Assembly: GCF_001411555.2 (NCBI RefSeq)
Contig: NC_049910.1
Span: forward strand, 30,041,150-30,105,149
Direction: 5' to 3'
DNA length: 64,000 nt
DNA from: Juglans regia
Taxonomy: Eukaryota; Streptophyta; Magnoliopsida; Fagales; Juglandaceae
The notes below the pieces were generated by a model. That model made no database searches, was not told where the DNA came from, and saw nothing but the letters and a program-made list of their open reading frames with translations. The translations under genes were made by a program, and so were the position numbers. Within the stretch, counting starts at the first letter, position 1. Each line of letters starts with the position of its first letter. Shown here in pieces: positions 25,614 to 38,229 of this stretch.

Positions 25614-25760
25614 TTGACAAACAAGGCATACATATGCCTTTGCTAGAATAGCGCATTTGAGCAAGCCTACTGCCACAACAACCAAGCTCTGACAAACAAG
25701 GCACGCATACACCTTTGTAGTGATAGTGCGATTGAGCAAGCCTCCCGCCACAACCGCTCC
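25614..25760 (+). repeat. 75-bp tandem repeat, two units
   Basis: Two adjacent units begin TGACAAACAAGGCA at about 25614 and 25689. They share GCCTTTG, GATTGAGCAAGCCT and GCCACAAC blocks. Confidence 0.8.
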
Positions 25761-26324
25761 CATCACAATAATGGTCTAGCCTTCGAGCTCCATTACCACC
25801 TCGTGTAGGTTGTCTTCGAGAATGAGTTTATAGACTCGACAACTGCCTAAGATAGAACCAAATGGTCAATGGGCTCCTTGACTACTTAAAGTCGATCACA
25901 ACAAACACACTTCAACTTTAATGCCAAAAAAACAACGCCAATGTGAAATCACCTCAAGAGGGCAAGAAATCCACTAGCATTGATGAATCAAAAACAATCA
26001 CCAAGTACAAAATATGCACTCTTCACTAACGATAAGCAGTCACATGCAATGATTAGTCATACGCTCATTTATAAGATATACACTCATGCAAACAAACTTC
26101 CTAGAGGCCCATCCTCAAAGGCCCTTACATGGAACTTTACAAGTCCCTTCGAGGTCTACCCTTGGAGATCTTCATCGCCCTTAGAAGCCCTAGCAAGGAA
26201 TCCGAGTCTCCCAAAGGTTTGCCCTCGGAGATCTATGTTGCTTTGCACAATAGTAGGTCCCCAGGATTTATTTTCTACAATTTTCATAGACTTTCTCTTT
26301 TATTGAAGATTATCAAGCTCTTAT

Positions 26325-26665
26325 TGTTGGAAAAGTTGACCTTATGAATCATGGTACATGTTGACTCATTAAAAGCTCTTGCTAGAAATAAAAGGAGGAG
26401 ATAAAACAAGGAAGAGATAAAAGCCAAAAGTGGTTAACTGACATACAAAAATGTGAAAGTGACATAAGGCAAGTAGGACTCAACTACTTTAAAGAAGGAA
26501 GAGACCTCTATAAAAAGAGGAAATCTCTATAGATCTATATATAGATATACAACTCGTGGGACTCTCTCTCCAAAGAAAAGCATCTTCTTCAACATCTCCA
26601 CAACCTTATTTTCTCCATTTCATTGAGAGTTATGTAAGGCTATTAGAAATTGTACAATCATCAAG
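26325..26665 (+). mobile_element. 3' LTR of the split element, truncated
   Basis: The LTR starts TGTTGGAAAAG and aligns with 14189-14415 plus 23304-23405. The alignment stops at TACAATCATCA, about 130 bp short of the expected end, exactly where gypsy gag-pol sequence begins. The truncation may reflect a deletion or a junction with the gypsy element. Confidence 0.72.
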
Positions 26666-26688
26666 AAGGTTCTCAGAAGCAGCAAGAA

Positions 26689-29600
26689 ATGGTAGAGACG
26701 CAGTTGGAGAACCACTAGAAAACCATCAATGGTATGTTTGAAAGGTTAGATCAACTCACTGATATGCTTCGTTCTTTACCAGAAGCTTTTAATGGATTCT
26801 TATCATATAGAAGGAGAGACATTGGTTTGGCACCAAGATGCCTTGGATTTTGGTCAGTTCATAGGGTGGGATTCCTTTGTCAAAGCTTTAAAAGTCAGAT
26901 CTAGGCCAACAACATTGATGACCCAATGGAAGCATTGACTAGATTGAAACAAACTTCTTATGTGGCTGTGTATAAGGAAGAATTTGAAGTTTTGTCTAAT
27001 AAGCTGAAAGGGTTGTTTGAAAGGCATGAGCTTAGTTACTGTTTGAGTAGGTTAAAGGATGAGATCTGACTTTCTTTCAGGATGCTCAATCCAATTAACC
27101 TTAGTACTACTTTTGGGTTGGCAAAATTCCAAGAGAAGTACATCTTGACCTCAAGAAAAATATGGAAACAGATTGGGGTAGTTGGGGTGAGAGGATCCTT
27201 TGATATAGTAACAAAGGGGTCAATAGAACACAGAAAACTAGCATACCAACCAGAAATATTTATTCTTTTCAGATGGATGAGCAAAGAAGAAAAGGTCTTT
27301 GCTATCACTGTGATGAGAAATGGAATCTCAGCCATGTGTTCAAGAATTTCAAAGTATACTTTTTGCATATGGATGATTTAGGAAGGAAGAGGAGCTACAA
27401 GAAAAGAGAGATGAGTCAGTACAATAAGTTAAAGGAATTCTTAAGAATGCAGGTGAAGAACTCAAGATTTCAGTTTATGCCATTTCTGGTTGTTCCAATA
27501 ATAATGCTATGAAGTTCTTGGGCAAGACTGGCTCATTTTCAGTGAAAGTTCTTGTGAATTCAGGAAGCACTCGTAACTTCCTAGATCCATTGGTAGTAGA
27601 GGCAGCAAAGTTGAGGATGGTTAAAGATTCTAGATTGTAAGTTAAAGTGGCCAATAGTGATAAAGTTCTAAGCTAAGGAAGGTGTGAAGAGGTAATCAGA
27701 ATCCAAGGGACTAAATTTTTGGTTTCTTTCCATGTTTTGACTCTTAGTGGATGTGACATTGTGTTGGGGTACAATGGCTCAAGACATTAGGTCCTATAAA
27801 TTGGGACTTTACAAACATGTCTATGCAGTTTATGGTAGATTGGAAGAAGTTGTCTTTGTAGGAGTTATCCTAAAGGGGTAGAAGTTGAAGCAAATGTGAA
27901 ATTGTTAAAATCTTCAATTGTTAGGAAGCAAGGTTGGCTATTACAATTAATAGCAATAGAAGCAAATGCAGAAGGTACTGAATTACATAAGGAAGTAGAG
28001 AGTGTGCTTCAGGAATTTAAATATGTGTTGGAAGAACTAGTGGACTGCCACCACCTAGAGCATTTGATCATCAAATTCTATTGAAGGATGGGACTCCACC
28101 AGTATCAGTTAGGCCTTATTGATACCCTCATTACTAGAAGTCTGAAATTGAAAAGATGGTGCAAGATTTATTGAAGAATGGTGTCCTAAGGCCTAGTCAA
28201 AGTCCATTTTCCTCGCCAATGTTGCTAGTTAAAAAAGTTGATGGCGGTTAGAGGATGTGCATTAACTACTAAGCCCTTAATCAAGAAACAATCAAAGACA
28301 AGTTTCCTATACCTATCATTAATGAGTTGCTTGATGAACTTTATGGTGTATTTTTCTAAACTTGATTTAAGGTCAGGCTACCATCATATAAGGGTGAAGG
28401 TCAGGTTACCATCAAATAAGGGTGAAGGAAGGAGATATAGCTAAAATAGCATTTAGAACTCATAAAGGCCACTATGAGTTCTTAGTGATGTCATTTGGGC
28501 TCACCAATGTACCTGCCACATTCTAAGGGTTGATGAATGATGTCTTTAAGCCATATCTCAGGAAGTTTGTTTTGGTATTTTTTTATGATAAGTTGGTTTA
28601 CAACCAAGACTTTGATGAGCACCTTATACATCTAAGAACAGTTTTGACAGTTCTACTGCAATATACTCTATATGCTAAGAAATCCAAGTGCAAATTTGGA
28701 GTTGCAGATGTGGATTACTTAGGCCATATTATTTCTGGATGGTCAGAGCAGATCCAGCAAAAATTGCATCAATGTTGGACTGGCCTATGCCTAAAATAGT
28801 GAAGTCATTGAAGGGGGTTATTGGGCCTTATGGACTATTGAAAATTTATTAGGAACTATGGTTCCATAGCTACTCCATTGACTCTCTTGCTGAAGAAGAA
28901 TTCTTTTGTGTGATCTGAGGAAGCTACTGAAGCTTTCATGGAGTTGAAAACAGTTATGACTCAGCCTCCTATATTAAGGCTGCCAAATTTCTCTAAAGAA
29001 TTCACAATTGAGTATGATGCATCTGGTGTGGGATTAGGGGTTGTTCTAATGCAAGAAGGCCAGCCAATATCCTTTTTCAGCAAGGCTTTGAAGGGCAAAG
29101 CATTACTTTTATCGACATATAAAAAAGAATTGTTGGCATTGGTTTGTGTAGTGGCCAAGTGGGGGCCATTGTTGTTGGGTCATACCTTCAAAATAAAAAT
29201 TGACAACCAAGCTTTGAAATATTTGTTAGAGTAGAATGCAACAACTGAGGCACAACAAAAGTGGATTTCAAAGATTATGAGCAATGATTTTAAAATTGAG
29301 TATAAGAGGGGTAGAGATAACAAAGTAGCAGATGCATTATCAAGAAAGATGGAGGAGGACTCCGCTACACTAGCTCTCATATCTTTTCCTATACTTAGTT
29401 GGATAGAGGAGTTAAAGCAAAGCTATGTTCTTTCTACTAAAACCCATGAAAATGTTACTTTACTGAACATAGAGGGCAAGTTCCTAAAGAGTATTCATTA
29501 CAGCAGGGACGTTTGTTGAAGAAAGGGAAATTGGTGATAGTTCCCTCATCACTATTTCAGAAAAAAAATTTTGAGTACATCCACCATGACCCAGAAATAG

Positions 29601-30910
29601 ACCATGTTGGGTATCAAAAAACACTTTAGAAAGCCAAGTTGGATTTCTATTGGGAGGGAATGAGAAAAAACATTAAGAAGATTGTGAGAGAATGTCAAGT
29701 CTACCAGGTGAATAAATATGAGAATATGCATCCAGCAGGGTTGCTTCAGCCCTTGCTTATTCATCATTCTCCTTGGCTCGATATATCTATGGATTTTATT
29801 GAAGGTCTTCCACTTTCAAATGGCATGTCAGTCATTCTTACTGTTGTTGATAGATTGACTAAGTTTGACCATTTTTTTTTCTTATTGCTCACCCTTATAC
29901 AGCAAGAAAAGTGGCTAAAATTTTCTTTTCTAAAGATTTTAAACTCCATGGCTTGCCCAAGACAATTATTTATGAACGAGATGCAGTATTCACAAGTTTA
30001 TTTTGGAGGGAATTATTTCGGATGAAAGGAATTTCACTAGCTTTTAGCTCAGCATATCACCCTCAATCTGATGGCTAAGTTGAAGCTTTTGAATAAGTGT
30101 GTTGAGGGGTGCTTAAGGGGCAGCATTGGCACTAAACCAAATAATTAGAGCAATTGGTTACCAATGGTAGGGTGGTGTTACAACACTACTGTCCATTCTT
30201 CCATTGGGGTCTCACCATTTGAGGCTTTATATGGATTTTTCCCTCCAAAGCTACTTGCATATGTTTCGGGAATCACTACCAATGTTACAGTGGATTATCA
30301 GCTCAGATCTAGAGACGAATTGTTTCCCTTTTGAGGGAAGATTTGTAGAAAGCTCATAATAGGATGAAACTGTATGCAAACAAAAAGGACTGAAAGAGCA
30401 TTTGTGGTAGGGGATTGGATCTTTTTGAGGTTACAGCTTTACAGACAAAAGTCAGTGGCCATGAGACACATCATGAAATTAGCACCCAGAGATACTATGG
30501 CCCTTTCTAGTGATTGAGAAAATAGGCACAGTGGCATACAAGTTGATTTTGCCTTCTACGTCCAAGATACGTCCCGTTTTTCATGTCTCATGTTTGAAGA
30601 AAAAGTTGGGTGACTAGGTTTCTCCTTTGCCTACTTTACCTCCACTACATCATAAGGGTAATGTGCAACTAGAACCTGAAGCTATCCTTGAGAGGAGAAT
30701 GTAGAAGGTGGGAAATCATGCTTCTACTGAGGTATTGATCAATGGTTGGGGGCACCATTAGAAGATAGCTCTTGGGAGTTATTGTGGAAGTTACGCAGTC
30801 TCTACCCTCACTTGGTATGGATTGTACTGTCATGAGTGCTTGGGGCAAGGCCTTGAAGAAGAAAGAGTCTGTCATGGAGGGCAACAATTATATTAACGAA
30901 CATGGGGAAT
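26689..30910 (+). pseudogene. Decayed Ty3/gypsy chromovirus gag-pol
   Basis: This is a retrotransposon polyprotein broken by many stops and frameshifts. Gag-like sequence from 26689 includes DPMEALTRLKQ. A zinc knuckle near 27300 (CYHCDEKWNLSH) has lost its last cysteine. The protease site near 27560 reads NSGS where the active-site aspartate is expected. Reverse transcriptase spans about 28010-28760, with CINY, SKLDLRSGYHHIRV and FFYDKLVY, so the first aspartate of the catalytic pair is replaced. RNase H is at 28938-29234 (EYDASGVGLGVVLMQ). Integrase is at about 29570-30320 with DFIEGLP. A C-terminal chromodomain is at about 30690-30815 (EDSSWELLWKLRSLYPHLV in one frame). The domain order RT-RH-IN-chromodomain identifies a chromovirus. 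The lack of recognisable flanking LTRs and the damaged catalytic residues show that it is long dead. Confidence 0.9.
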
Positions 30911-32055
30911 AAGGAGGAAGGTTATACAGGGTGTTTTGAAGATTAATGAAACGATGAGTTTTGTATTAGAAGTAGAAGCTTGCATTTTGCATTTTGTATG
31001 TTGTGTTTCATTAAATGGAACAATGTGTTTTGTGATGGAAGAATATAGTGTGTGCGTTTTACCTGTAGGATGTTGTGTTTTGCTTATACAGTGCATTTCA
31101 TTGTTTTATAAGAACAATTTTCGCAGGAATATGAGAGATAAAAGTTCAGTGTCTTGATTCATTGATTGATCTTGTGTTGAACTATTCTTGGAGGTTGAGA
31201 ATTTCTCGAAAATTCTCCTCAAGGTTTCTAATTGAATCTTGATCAGTTACTTGTTCTTGAGTTGTTTCTTGTTCTTATTCTGGGCATGGATTATAGGCAG
31301 CCCTTAACAACCTCCACGTCCACATCAAGACTCGCACTGCTGATGTCACTTCCCAATAGGTCCCTTTGCTTTTTTCACTTCTCCGAGTCTTGATTGAAAC
31401 TGAAAAAGAAAATTGTTTAGCATGAGATTGAAATTTATGGATTTTGAATCCTCTAGGAAAAAAACCTTGAAACATTATGCATTATGCCAACTACATAGCC
31501 TAAGATAGAGATTTATGGATTCTTGGACTTGATAATGATGTAAGAATTATTCTTCATAGAACTTTTTGTAGTTGATGAGATCCATATTTATTAAAAGCAT
31601 GAAGAGTGATATTACTTGAAGCTTTTCTTTTTTAATCATTTTCATGGAATTAATTTTATGTTTTTATGCCTTGTGTGAATTGAAAACGTCAAAACTCTAT
31701 ATTTTGCATCTCTCACTTATCCGAATTCCGACTCCGACTCCAACAATTCCAACTCAGATAACTTCGATCGAAGTGAAAATCCACTCAGATTTAGAGTCAG
31801 AATTGGAGTTGGAGCTCAACTTGGCCTGTAACTTTGGTCAGAGTTGAACATTCCGACTCCAGAGTCGGAGCCCACCTAGGAAGAGGGATATTTTGTTTAA
31901 CTAATTTACTTTAAAAAAAAAAAAAATAGAGATCGGAGCCCACATGTGATAGGCACGAGCCCAATTCGAGGGCCCTTAATCCAACAAAAAAAAAAAGGTA
32001 TGTATTCGGCCTTTTCTTTCATCTTCCTGGTACGAACTCGAAGCCATTAGTGAAT
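30911..32055. other. Possible gypsy LTR remnant, then small-gene promoter
   Basis: The first 350 bp follow the chromodomain and may be what is left of a 3' LTR, but no partner is visible. Around 31730-31870 there is a degenerate palindromic tract of CCGACTCC/GGAGTCGG motifs, probably a small foldback repeat. The last 100 bp should hold the promoter and 5' UTR of the gene at 32056. A TATA box is not obvious. Confidence 0.4.
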
Positions 32056-33956
32056 ATGGAACCTGAACAAAAGCGGAGAAAAATCTACCAGCCACCGCCT
32101 CGCCGGTAATCCCAGTCGCCTTTATTATCTCTTGCCTTTGATTTCTTATTCTTTCAATTGAAAACAAGTTTTCTTAGGTGCTTAAAATCTGATTGATTTG
32201 TAATGTACATTTGTTAATTTTATCAGAGATTAGATTAGGTGCTTGGATTGATTCCGAACATCGAATTTTTTTATTTTCTAAATAGAATAATCCGATTTGG
32301 GAAAGTATAAACTGAAATAGCAGAACTTTTTTTGGGTTCAGTTCATGGTAATTCTGGGTTTGCAATTTTTCATGACATAGAATTGGCAGCATATCTGCTG
32401 ATGAAGTCGGTGGTGGTTGAAGATGATGTGCGTAACTTAATTTTTCGTGTGAATGTCTTTAAAAAAATATGTGAATTTTCAAGGTAATTTTTGGGACTGG
32501 TAAGTGTTTTTCTTGGTAATAGTTAGAGTGGGGTTTTAATTTAATTTAATTTTTTGAAAGATATTGGGGTTTTGATTTGAGTTTGAGGAATGGTACTGAC
32601 CTGTTAAATGCTGTCAGTTATTTATATGTGGGATTGGGGCTTAAATTGAGATAGTGGTTATTGATAGACCGATACAACCGATGTATGGAAGCACTGTATT
32701 GCTGGAAGTTAAGGGTGTGTACGTGGATGCAATGAGGTGAGGCAGTCATCTGAAGTAGGAATGGAATTCAAAGCTACGTTTTGTGTTAGGGATAAGATTA
32801 GGGTGAAATGAGGTTAGTGGTTAAGTTAGATAATTAGGATTAGCCTATTTAACCTATCAAAAAAAAAAAAGGGATTAGCCTATTTAATATTATCATTAGT
32901 TTGACATTTAAATGTTTTCATGCATTAGGTGTTCTCTCCATTTGTAGCCTATTTAAAGACCTTTGGGTTATTAATAAAGGAGGAGAGATTATTTTGTGAT
33001 TGCTTTATGGTATCCTCCTGCAGCCTGCCATAAGTGGAATTTTGTGGTGTTTTCCTATCTGAAGTGGAGAACTTTTCCTGTCAATAAACCTTTTGGTTTT
33101 GTGGGTTTCCATAATATTTTACTTGAGATCTGAGATTCAATATGGTGCTTGGATTTGTCAGTTTGTGGGTTTGGTTTTGAGGGCATAGACTGGAGTTTAA
33201 GAGAATTGATGAGAAGGATGAGCAGCCGCATTATGTATGCAAGAGTTTCTTTTTGTTTTCTATCCAAATTTGTAATATCCAACTGTCAATTGATGATATG
33301 ATTTGAGGAAACCAGAATTTCAGGAAAGGCAGTTGATATGAGATGTAATTGTTCAACTGCTGTAATAGAGAAGTGTTTTGTGGTTGACTTTCGTGATTGT
33401 AAGGCAAACAGGGCACTGGGTTATGTTGAAGGGTGGGGTGCAGTTACTCTAGTTGAGTGCAGCTTCTATATATTGAAAGTACTATGAGGAAGATTTTTGT
33501 TACTTTTTTTTTCAATAAAATGACTCAAGAAAGAGTTTAACCTTTTCTTCCCCAAAAGCAATTAAATTTTGGGGTTGGATAACACCTGTGTGAGATTCAT
33601 AGAGTATGATTTGTTGGGACCCCCCTTTATACGTGCAGGACCGTCTCTTCAGTTGCTACTAAGAAAGAAAGAGTTCAAACATCTGCTGAGACTTTTAAGG
33701 TAACCATGATCTCCCAGGCTTTGTTCCTTTGGCATCTTATCTAAATTCTTAAACGACTTTAAGTTTAGCATGTGGCTGAATTTGGTAGGTTCCAGTGGTT
33801 GAACGTGGAGTCAACTTGACAATTCAACAGGCCAAAAATCTTGCAGTAACCCAAGCACAGCAAGATGGTTCCACTGGAAATTTTAAAATCTTTGATTCAC
33901 AATATGGAAATTTTCTTGTGCCTGTTGTTCCAACTCGTGATGAACTAGCTCAATAA
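32056..33956 (+). CDS. Small three-exon gene, 92-residue protein of unknown function
   Basis: Three exons join in frame with consensus GT-AG borders: 32056-32105, 33639-33699 and 33789-33956 (stop TAA at 33954). Intron 1 is 1533 bp and intron 2 is 89 bp. The product is 92 residues, beginning MEPEQKRRKIYQPPPRR, with a basic proline-rich N-terminus that could act as a nuclear signal. It continues with a hydrophilic middle (VATKKERVQTSAETFK) and a conserved-looking C-terminal half (VPVVERGVNLTIQQA, then GNFLVPVVPTRDELAQ). I see no signal peptide, membrane segment or known catalytic motif. The start is the only in-frame ATG of exon 1. The gene is easily missed because each exon is short. I recognise no family name and propose no function. 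The tandem TRIM begins 191 bp after the stop. Confidence 0.8.
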
Positions 33957-34147
33957 TCTCACGTATTGTACTGATTACAATTTTGTGTTTTTCTTTCTGC
34001 AGATTCTGTATTTGTAGATGTCCCATGCACTCAAGCATAGAAGTTGGGTTTTCCAACATTTATGCATGTACAGATTTTTCCATGAATCACCAAGCATTTT
34101 TATGTTGCTGCTTTTTACTATGAAAGGGTTCCCCCACGGTTTAAATG

Positions 34148-34733
34148 TGTGATACCCCAATTTTAATAAGTGATAAGGGTAGGTGGTAATGGGATCCTAT
34201 ATTGTTTGGGAATAAGAATTTATTGCTCTTTATAATACTTCAATGGGGTTTCCATTGTATCATTAACTAGTCATTTGGAGTATAGGTCTTCTATTGGAAC
34301 ATTACAAATGGTATCAGAGACTATTCCAAAAATGTGGGACTTGAGCCGTGCCACCTACGATAGATTGACCCGACAAGGATGTCGGGAAATATAAGGGGGG
34401 AGATTTTGATACCCCATTCTAGTAAGTGATAAGAGTGGTGTATGGGATCCCATATTGTTTGGGAATGAGAAGTTCTTGCTCTTTATAATGTGGGACTCGA
34501 GCCATGCCACTTACGACAGATTAGCCTGATGAGGTCGTCAAGAATATAAGAGAGGAGATTGTGATTTCTCATTATGATAAGTGATAAGGGTAGGTAGTGT
34601 ATAAGATCCCACATTATTTGAGAATAAGAAATTCTTCCCTTTTATAATATTCTAATGGGGTTACAATTGTATCATTGACTAATTATTTTAGAGTATAGGT
34701 CATGTGACTTAGGTTTTCCATTTAGGCATTACA
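34148..34733 (+). mobile_element. Tandem TRIM retrotransposon with three LTRs
   Basis: The unit is flanked by a perfect 5-bp target duplication, AAATG, at 34143-34147 and 34734-34738. LTR1 is 34148-34306, from TGTGATACCCC to CATTACA. The primer binding site TGGTATCAGAGA follows at 34309-34320. A non-coding internal part of about 85 bp ends in the purine tract AAGGGGGGAG. LTR2 begins at about 34405 but is cut off near 34488 and joined to a second internal copy. That ends in a purine tract before LTR3 at 34560-34733. No protein is encoded. A terminal-repeat retrotransposon in miniature has two LTRs, so the third records an unequal exchange. Confidence 0.85.
34309..34320 (+). other. TRIM primer binding site
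   Basis: TGGTATCAGAGA matches the initiator tRNA-Met primer site at 11 of 12 positions and lies two bases after LTR1. Confidence 0.8.
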
Positions 34734-34738
34734 AAATG

Positions 34739-35931
34739 TGGCGAAAACTGGTAATGAAAGCTTGCACTCTTAGTTGTTGAGTCTAGCCTGCACAATACAA
34801 GAATTCTTGTTTGATTAATTTAATTTCCCTAGCCTGCATTGTTTCTTTGCTGCAAATTCCATAACTCACTTTAAGTCAGTCATGTCGCCATCACATAGAG
34901 AATACCTTTCAACTTAAACATCCGAATTTGGTATCTGCATTGACTATGCATCACCCTCATTGTTGCAGTAAATGGTAACATGGCATCCCATAGTCCTTAA
35001 TAACATTCCACAGTCGCCATGCTGATCCAATGCACACAACCAAACCATATACATTAAATTAAGAATACAATTAGAATCAAATTGTGTGCAGTTGATTCAC
35101 AAGAGTCTTATTTGCAAGCTGATTCAGGATATACTTCCTTGCTGCTGACATGGAATGATTTGGTTTATAAGAGAAGTTTAAAAATAAAGTTTTTTTTTGG
35201 CAAATCAAACTCTGTCATGCAGCGATATTCTCTACACCAACTTGCAAACGCAACATTTAGATGCTTTCAAAAATTCTATTTCTGGGAAAAGCTCCAAATG
35301 AGTGTGGATAGAAGATCATACATGCTGACATGTGGGGAGTGGCCACCATTTTTGTACTGTAATGCATACCTACACTAACACGTAAATAAAGTAAGATGCC
35401 CTACAAATAAGCACGTCTCTATCCAACTAAAATTCGAGATGCATTTATTATTATTCATATTGGAATCCTTTACGCCCTTTTTCTGTGGACCCCTCCATAT
35501 AAAAGACGAGAACCAAATAGGGATGGACCCAGTTATTGGATGGATCGGCACGATCTCGTTGGGTATATCGTGCTTAAAAATTTCTTTAGGATGGTATTTA
35601 GATGTTAAATTGAATTCAATTAAATTAAATTTTTTATGAATAATAATAAGTTGAATATTGAAAAGAATTGTGTGAGATTTATCTAAATTGAATTTAAAAT
35701 ATGTTTAGATGTTAAGATGAGGTCAGTACTTTTTATGAAAAATTAAAAAATATTATAGATCCCACGTATAAAAATATTTTAAGTTGAAAAAGGTTGTAGG
35801 TTCTACATGTAAGAAGGTTTTGAGTTAGGATAAATTTAATAATTTGAGAGTTGAATGTTTGGATGTTAGACTCAGTTTAAAGTTAGACTGAACTCTTCTT
35901 GCTACCTTGTTTATGGTTGTTAGTCTCGTTG
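34739..35931. other. AT-rich intergenic DNA
   Basis: No gene is supported. Open frames at 35082-35378 and 35439-35639 lack recognisable domains. The part at 35588-35900 repeats blocks such as GTATTTAGATGTTAAATTGA and TTGAATGTTTGGATGTTAGA that resemble the ends of the MITE family at 38230-38466, so degraded copies are likely. Confidence 0.45.
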
Positions 35932-36129
35932 TTTTTATAATTATTCTCAATTCATCTCATCTAATTCTTATAATTTTTTTAAATTTTTATACAAAATAAA
36001 TAAACAATTCAATTTTTATAAATTTTAAAATAAAAATAATATTAAAAAAATATATTCTAATAATATTTTATTTAACTTTTAACTTTAATCTCAACTCATT
36101 TCATCTCATTTATAAAAATAAACGAGACT
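35932..36129. mobile_element. MITE with AGTCTCGTT ends
   Basis: The left end AGTCTCGTTGTTTTTATAA and right end TTATAAAAATAAACGAGACT are inverted repeats of about 19 bp around a 198-bp AT-rich body. No clean target duplication can be seen. I recall this type as very abundant in walnut and hickory genomes. That memory is the main basis for the lineage suggestion. Confidence 0.75.
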
Positions 36130-38229
36130 TTAAAAGTTTCTTTGATCTGTAATATGGTTCAATTCTTTTCGTTAGAGGTTTCTATTTTAACCTATCATAA
36201 AAATATGGTTCTATTTTTTATTTTTTTATATATAACATAGCAATCCTTTGTGATGAATGGGATTTTTTTTTTTTTTTTTTGTCCCATTACTAATTTCTTT
36301 AGAGCCATGATCGATCTTTACATTGGGGTAAGTAGTATTTCTGTTCATGCACTATTCATACGAACAGTGCATAAACAAGGGCCCTCTTTATTTGACTTTT
36401 TTTCCAATATATGACCCCTGCCACAATCATTTTAACTTTCCAACACATGAAACAATTATCGGGTCAAATCAATTCCCAGAACTGACCTCCAATGAATTAT
36501 TGAGAAGGGGTCATGTGAAATGATTTGTAAAATCTTATATAAATTTTTATAAAAAAAAAAATAGATTTCATTCAAAATAAATATAAAAAATCTTATTTTT
36601 TATTAATGAGATTTATTTTTTTTAAAATAATTTATATAGAGTTTATCTATTTGAAACTTGTATTTAATATTATTATATTCTTTAATGTAAGAAGAAAGTT
36701 AAGACCAGTTGGTAACACAACTGTTCTCAGTTGTTGTCAAACTTTTCATTCTTAAATATCATTTAAATAAAAAAATCTACACAACTTTTTACTATTCACA
36801 AAACCTCTACATATCACATTTTTTTTAATTTTTATTATTTTTTTATTAATATTTCATATATGAATAATTAACAGAAGAGTTGAATTAGTTTAAAAAAAAT
36901 AAACTCAAAAGAATTTTTTTAAAAAAATGTTAAAAAATTTAAAAATTTTAAAAAATATAGTGTGTAAAGGTTGGAGAGGTTGCGTAACATTGCTCCACTT
37001 AAATATAGAATATTTTTTAATTTCAAATATTTAATTTTTTATTATCTAATCATTATAATTTTTCTAAATTTCTAAAAAAATTATAAAATAATATATTTTT
37101 TAAAATTTTAAAATCAAAATTATATTAAATAATTATATTTAAATACTTTTTTAATTTTATAATATTTTTATTTAATTTTTTATCTTTTTTTTTAAATTCA
37201 ATAAAATATCTTAATCTAAATTATTTCATTGCTATTAACATATATATTAAAATATTCTAAACAGGCCATCGTTAGGCTCAAACTTGGCACTTTGAGATTT
37301 TATGATTTGTGGACTTTTAGAAGAGGAGATGGTCTTTTCTTTCTTGATCTCTCTTTCCTTTTAATTAATTCTTTTAGAGGGTTGGGAAAGAAGACAATAA
37401 AGGCAAACTCGTGACGATTGACAAAAACGTTTTTTTAATCATGGGGTTTAGATCTCTATTACATTATAATATTCATGATGACTACTTGTTGCCAAGTTGG
37501 CTATCCCAACTTGCGGCCAAACGTAGGAAAAAGGAGAAAGCTGCAGGGTTGAAAAATCAACTCTAACGTTCAAAATCTTTAGGCTTGAATATTTTTCTTT
37601 TGTTTGACAGTGGGCTTGAATTATTTTTTTTTTTTGGTTTATTTTTGTTAATAAATATTTAAATATTAAGATAAAAGAATAATAATGACAATTTATATAA
37701 TTAAATAGAGGTGTATAATGTAATACTTGTATATATAATTTCTTTTCCTAAAAATAGGTGATTTGAAAAACTCAGTCAAAAAATAGAAAAATATGTCAAA
37801 AACAAGAAAAATTCTACTCGACAGCCAGTTTGGAAACACTACTTTCAATTGATAATTGGAGTTGGGATAGAATAGAAATTATTCAACATCAAAAATATTT
37901 ATTTTAAAAAAAAATTATTTAAAAATCGTTATGGATAACACATTTAATAAAATATTTAGATAATATTATTTGATTTGAAAGATAAATTTTAAAATTTAAA
38001 TCTTTTAAATAAAATCTTACTATTTAAGTGATGTGGATGGTGTGTTTCAGACTAACTTAAAAATATAATAACTCTTTTTTTAATATGCTTAATAGTTGAA
38101 TTTGAAAATAAATGATGAAAATAAATTTGTAGGGTAAAAACTTGTATATTTGATTGTTGTGAATTTAAATTATTTTATTTTTTATCCAAATATACAGCCA
38201 CAGGCTCAAGTGGTTGGCAGTTATTTCAT
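36130..38229. other. AT-rich intergenic DNA
   Basis: Long A/T-rich stretches and simple runs. No coding region, RNA gene or clear element is seen. Confidence 0.5.

Larger units (their letters stand above)
23542..26324 (+). mobile_element. Internal region of non-autonomous LTR element (LARD-like)
   Basis: About 2.8 kb lies between the two matching LTRs, with no gag, protease, reverse transcriptase or integrase motif in either strand. It is filled with degenerate tandem repeats and a large inverted repeat. This fits a large retrotransposon derivative that depends on proteins from a relative. No clear polypurine tract is seen before 26325, and the primer site after 23541 (ACGCCAGAGCC) is not the usual tRNA-Met type. 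Confidence 0.6.

Noticed and set aside
25269..25766. 165-codon frame on the minus strand
   Set aside because: It runs through the inverted repeat and the 75-bp tandem repeat of a non-coding retroelement. Its repeated peptides reflect the DNA repeats.
34520..34560. Hammerhead-ribozyme-like CCTGATGAG box in the TRIM, suggesting a retrozyme
   Set aside because: The downstream GAAA core and a proper cleavage site and stems could not be found in either internal copy, so the resemblance is too short to support.
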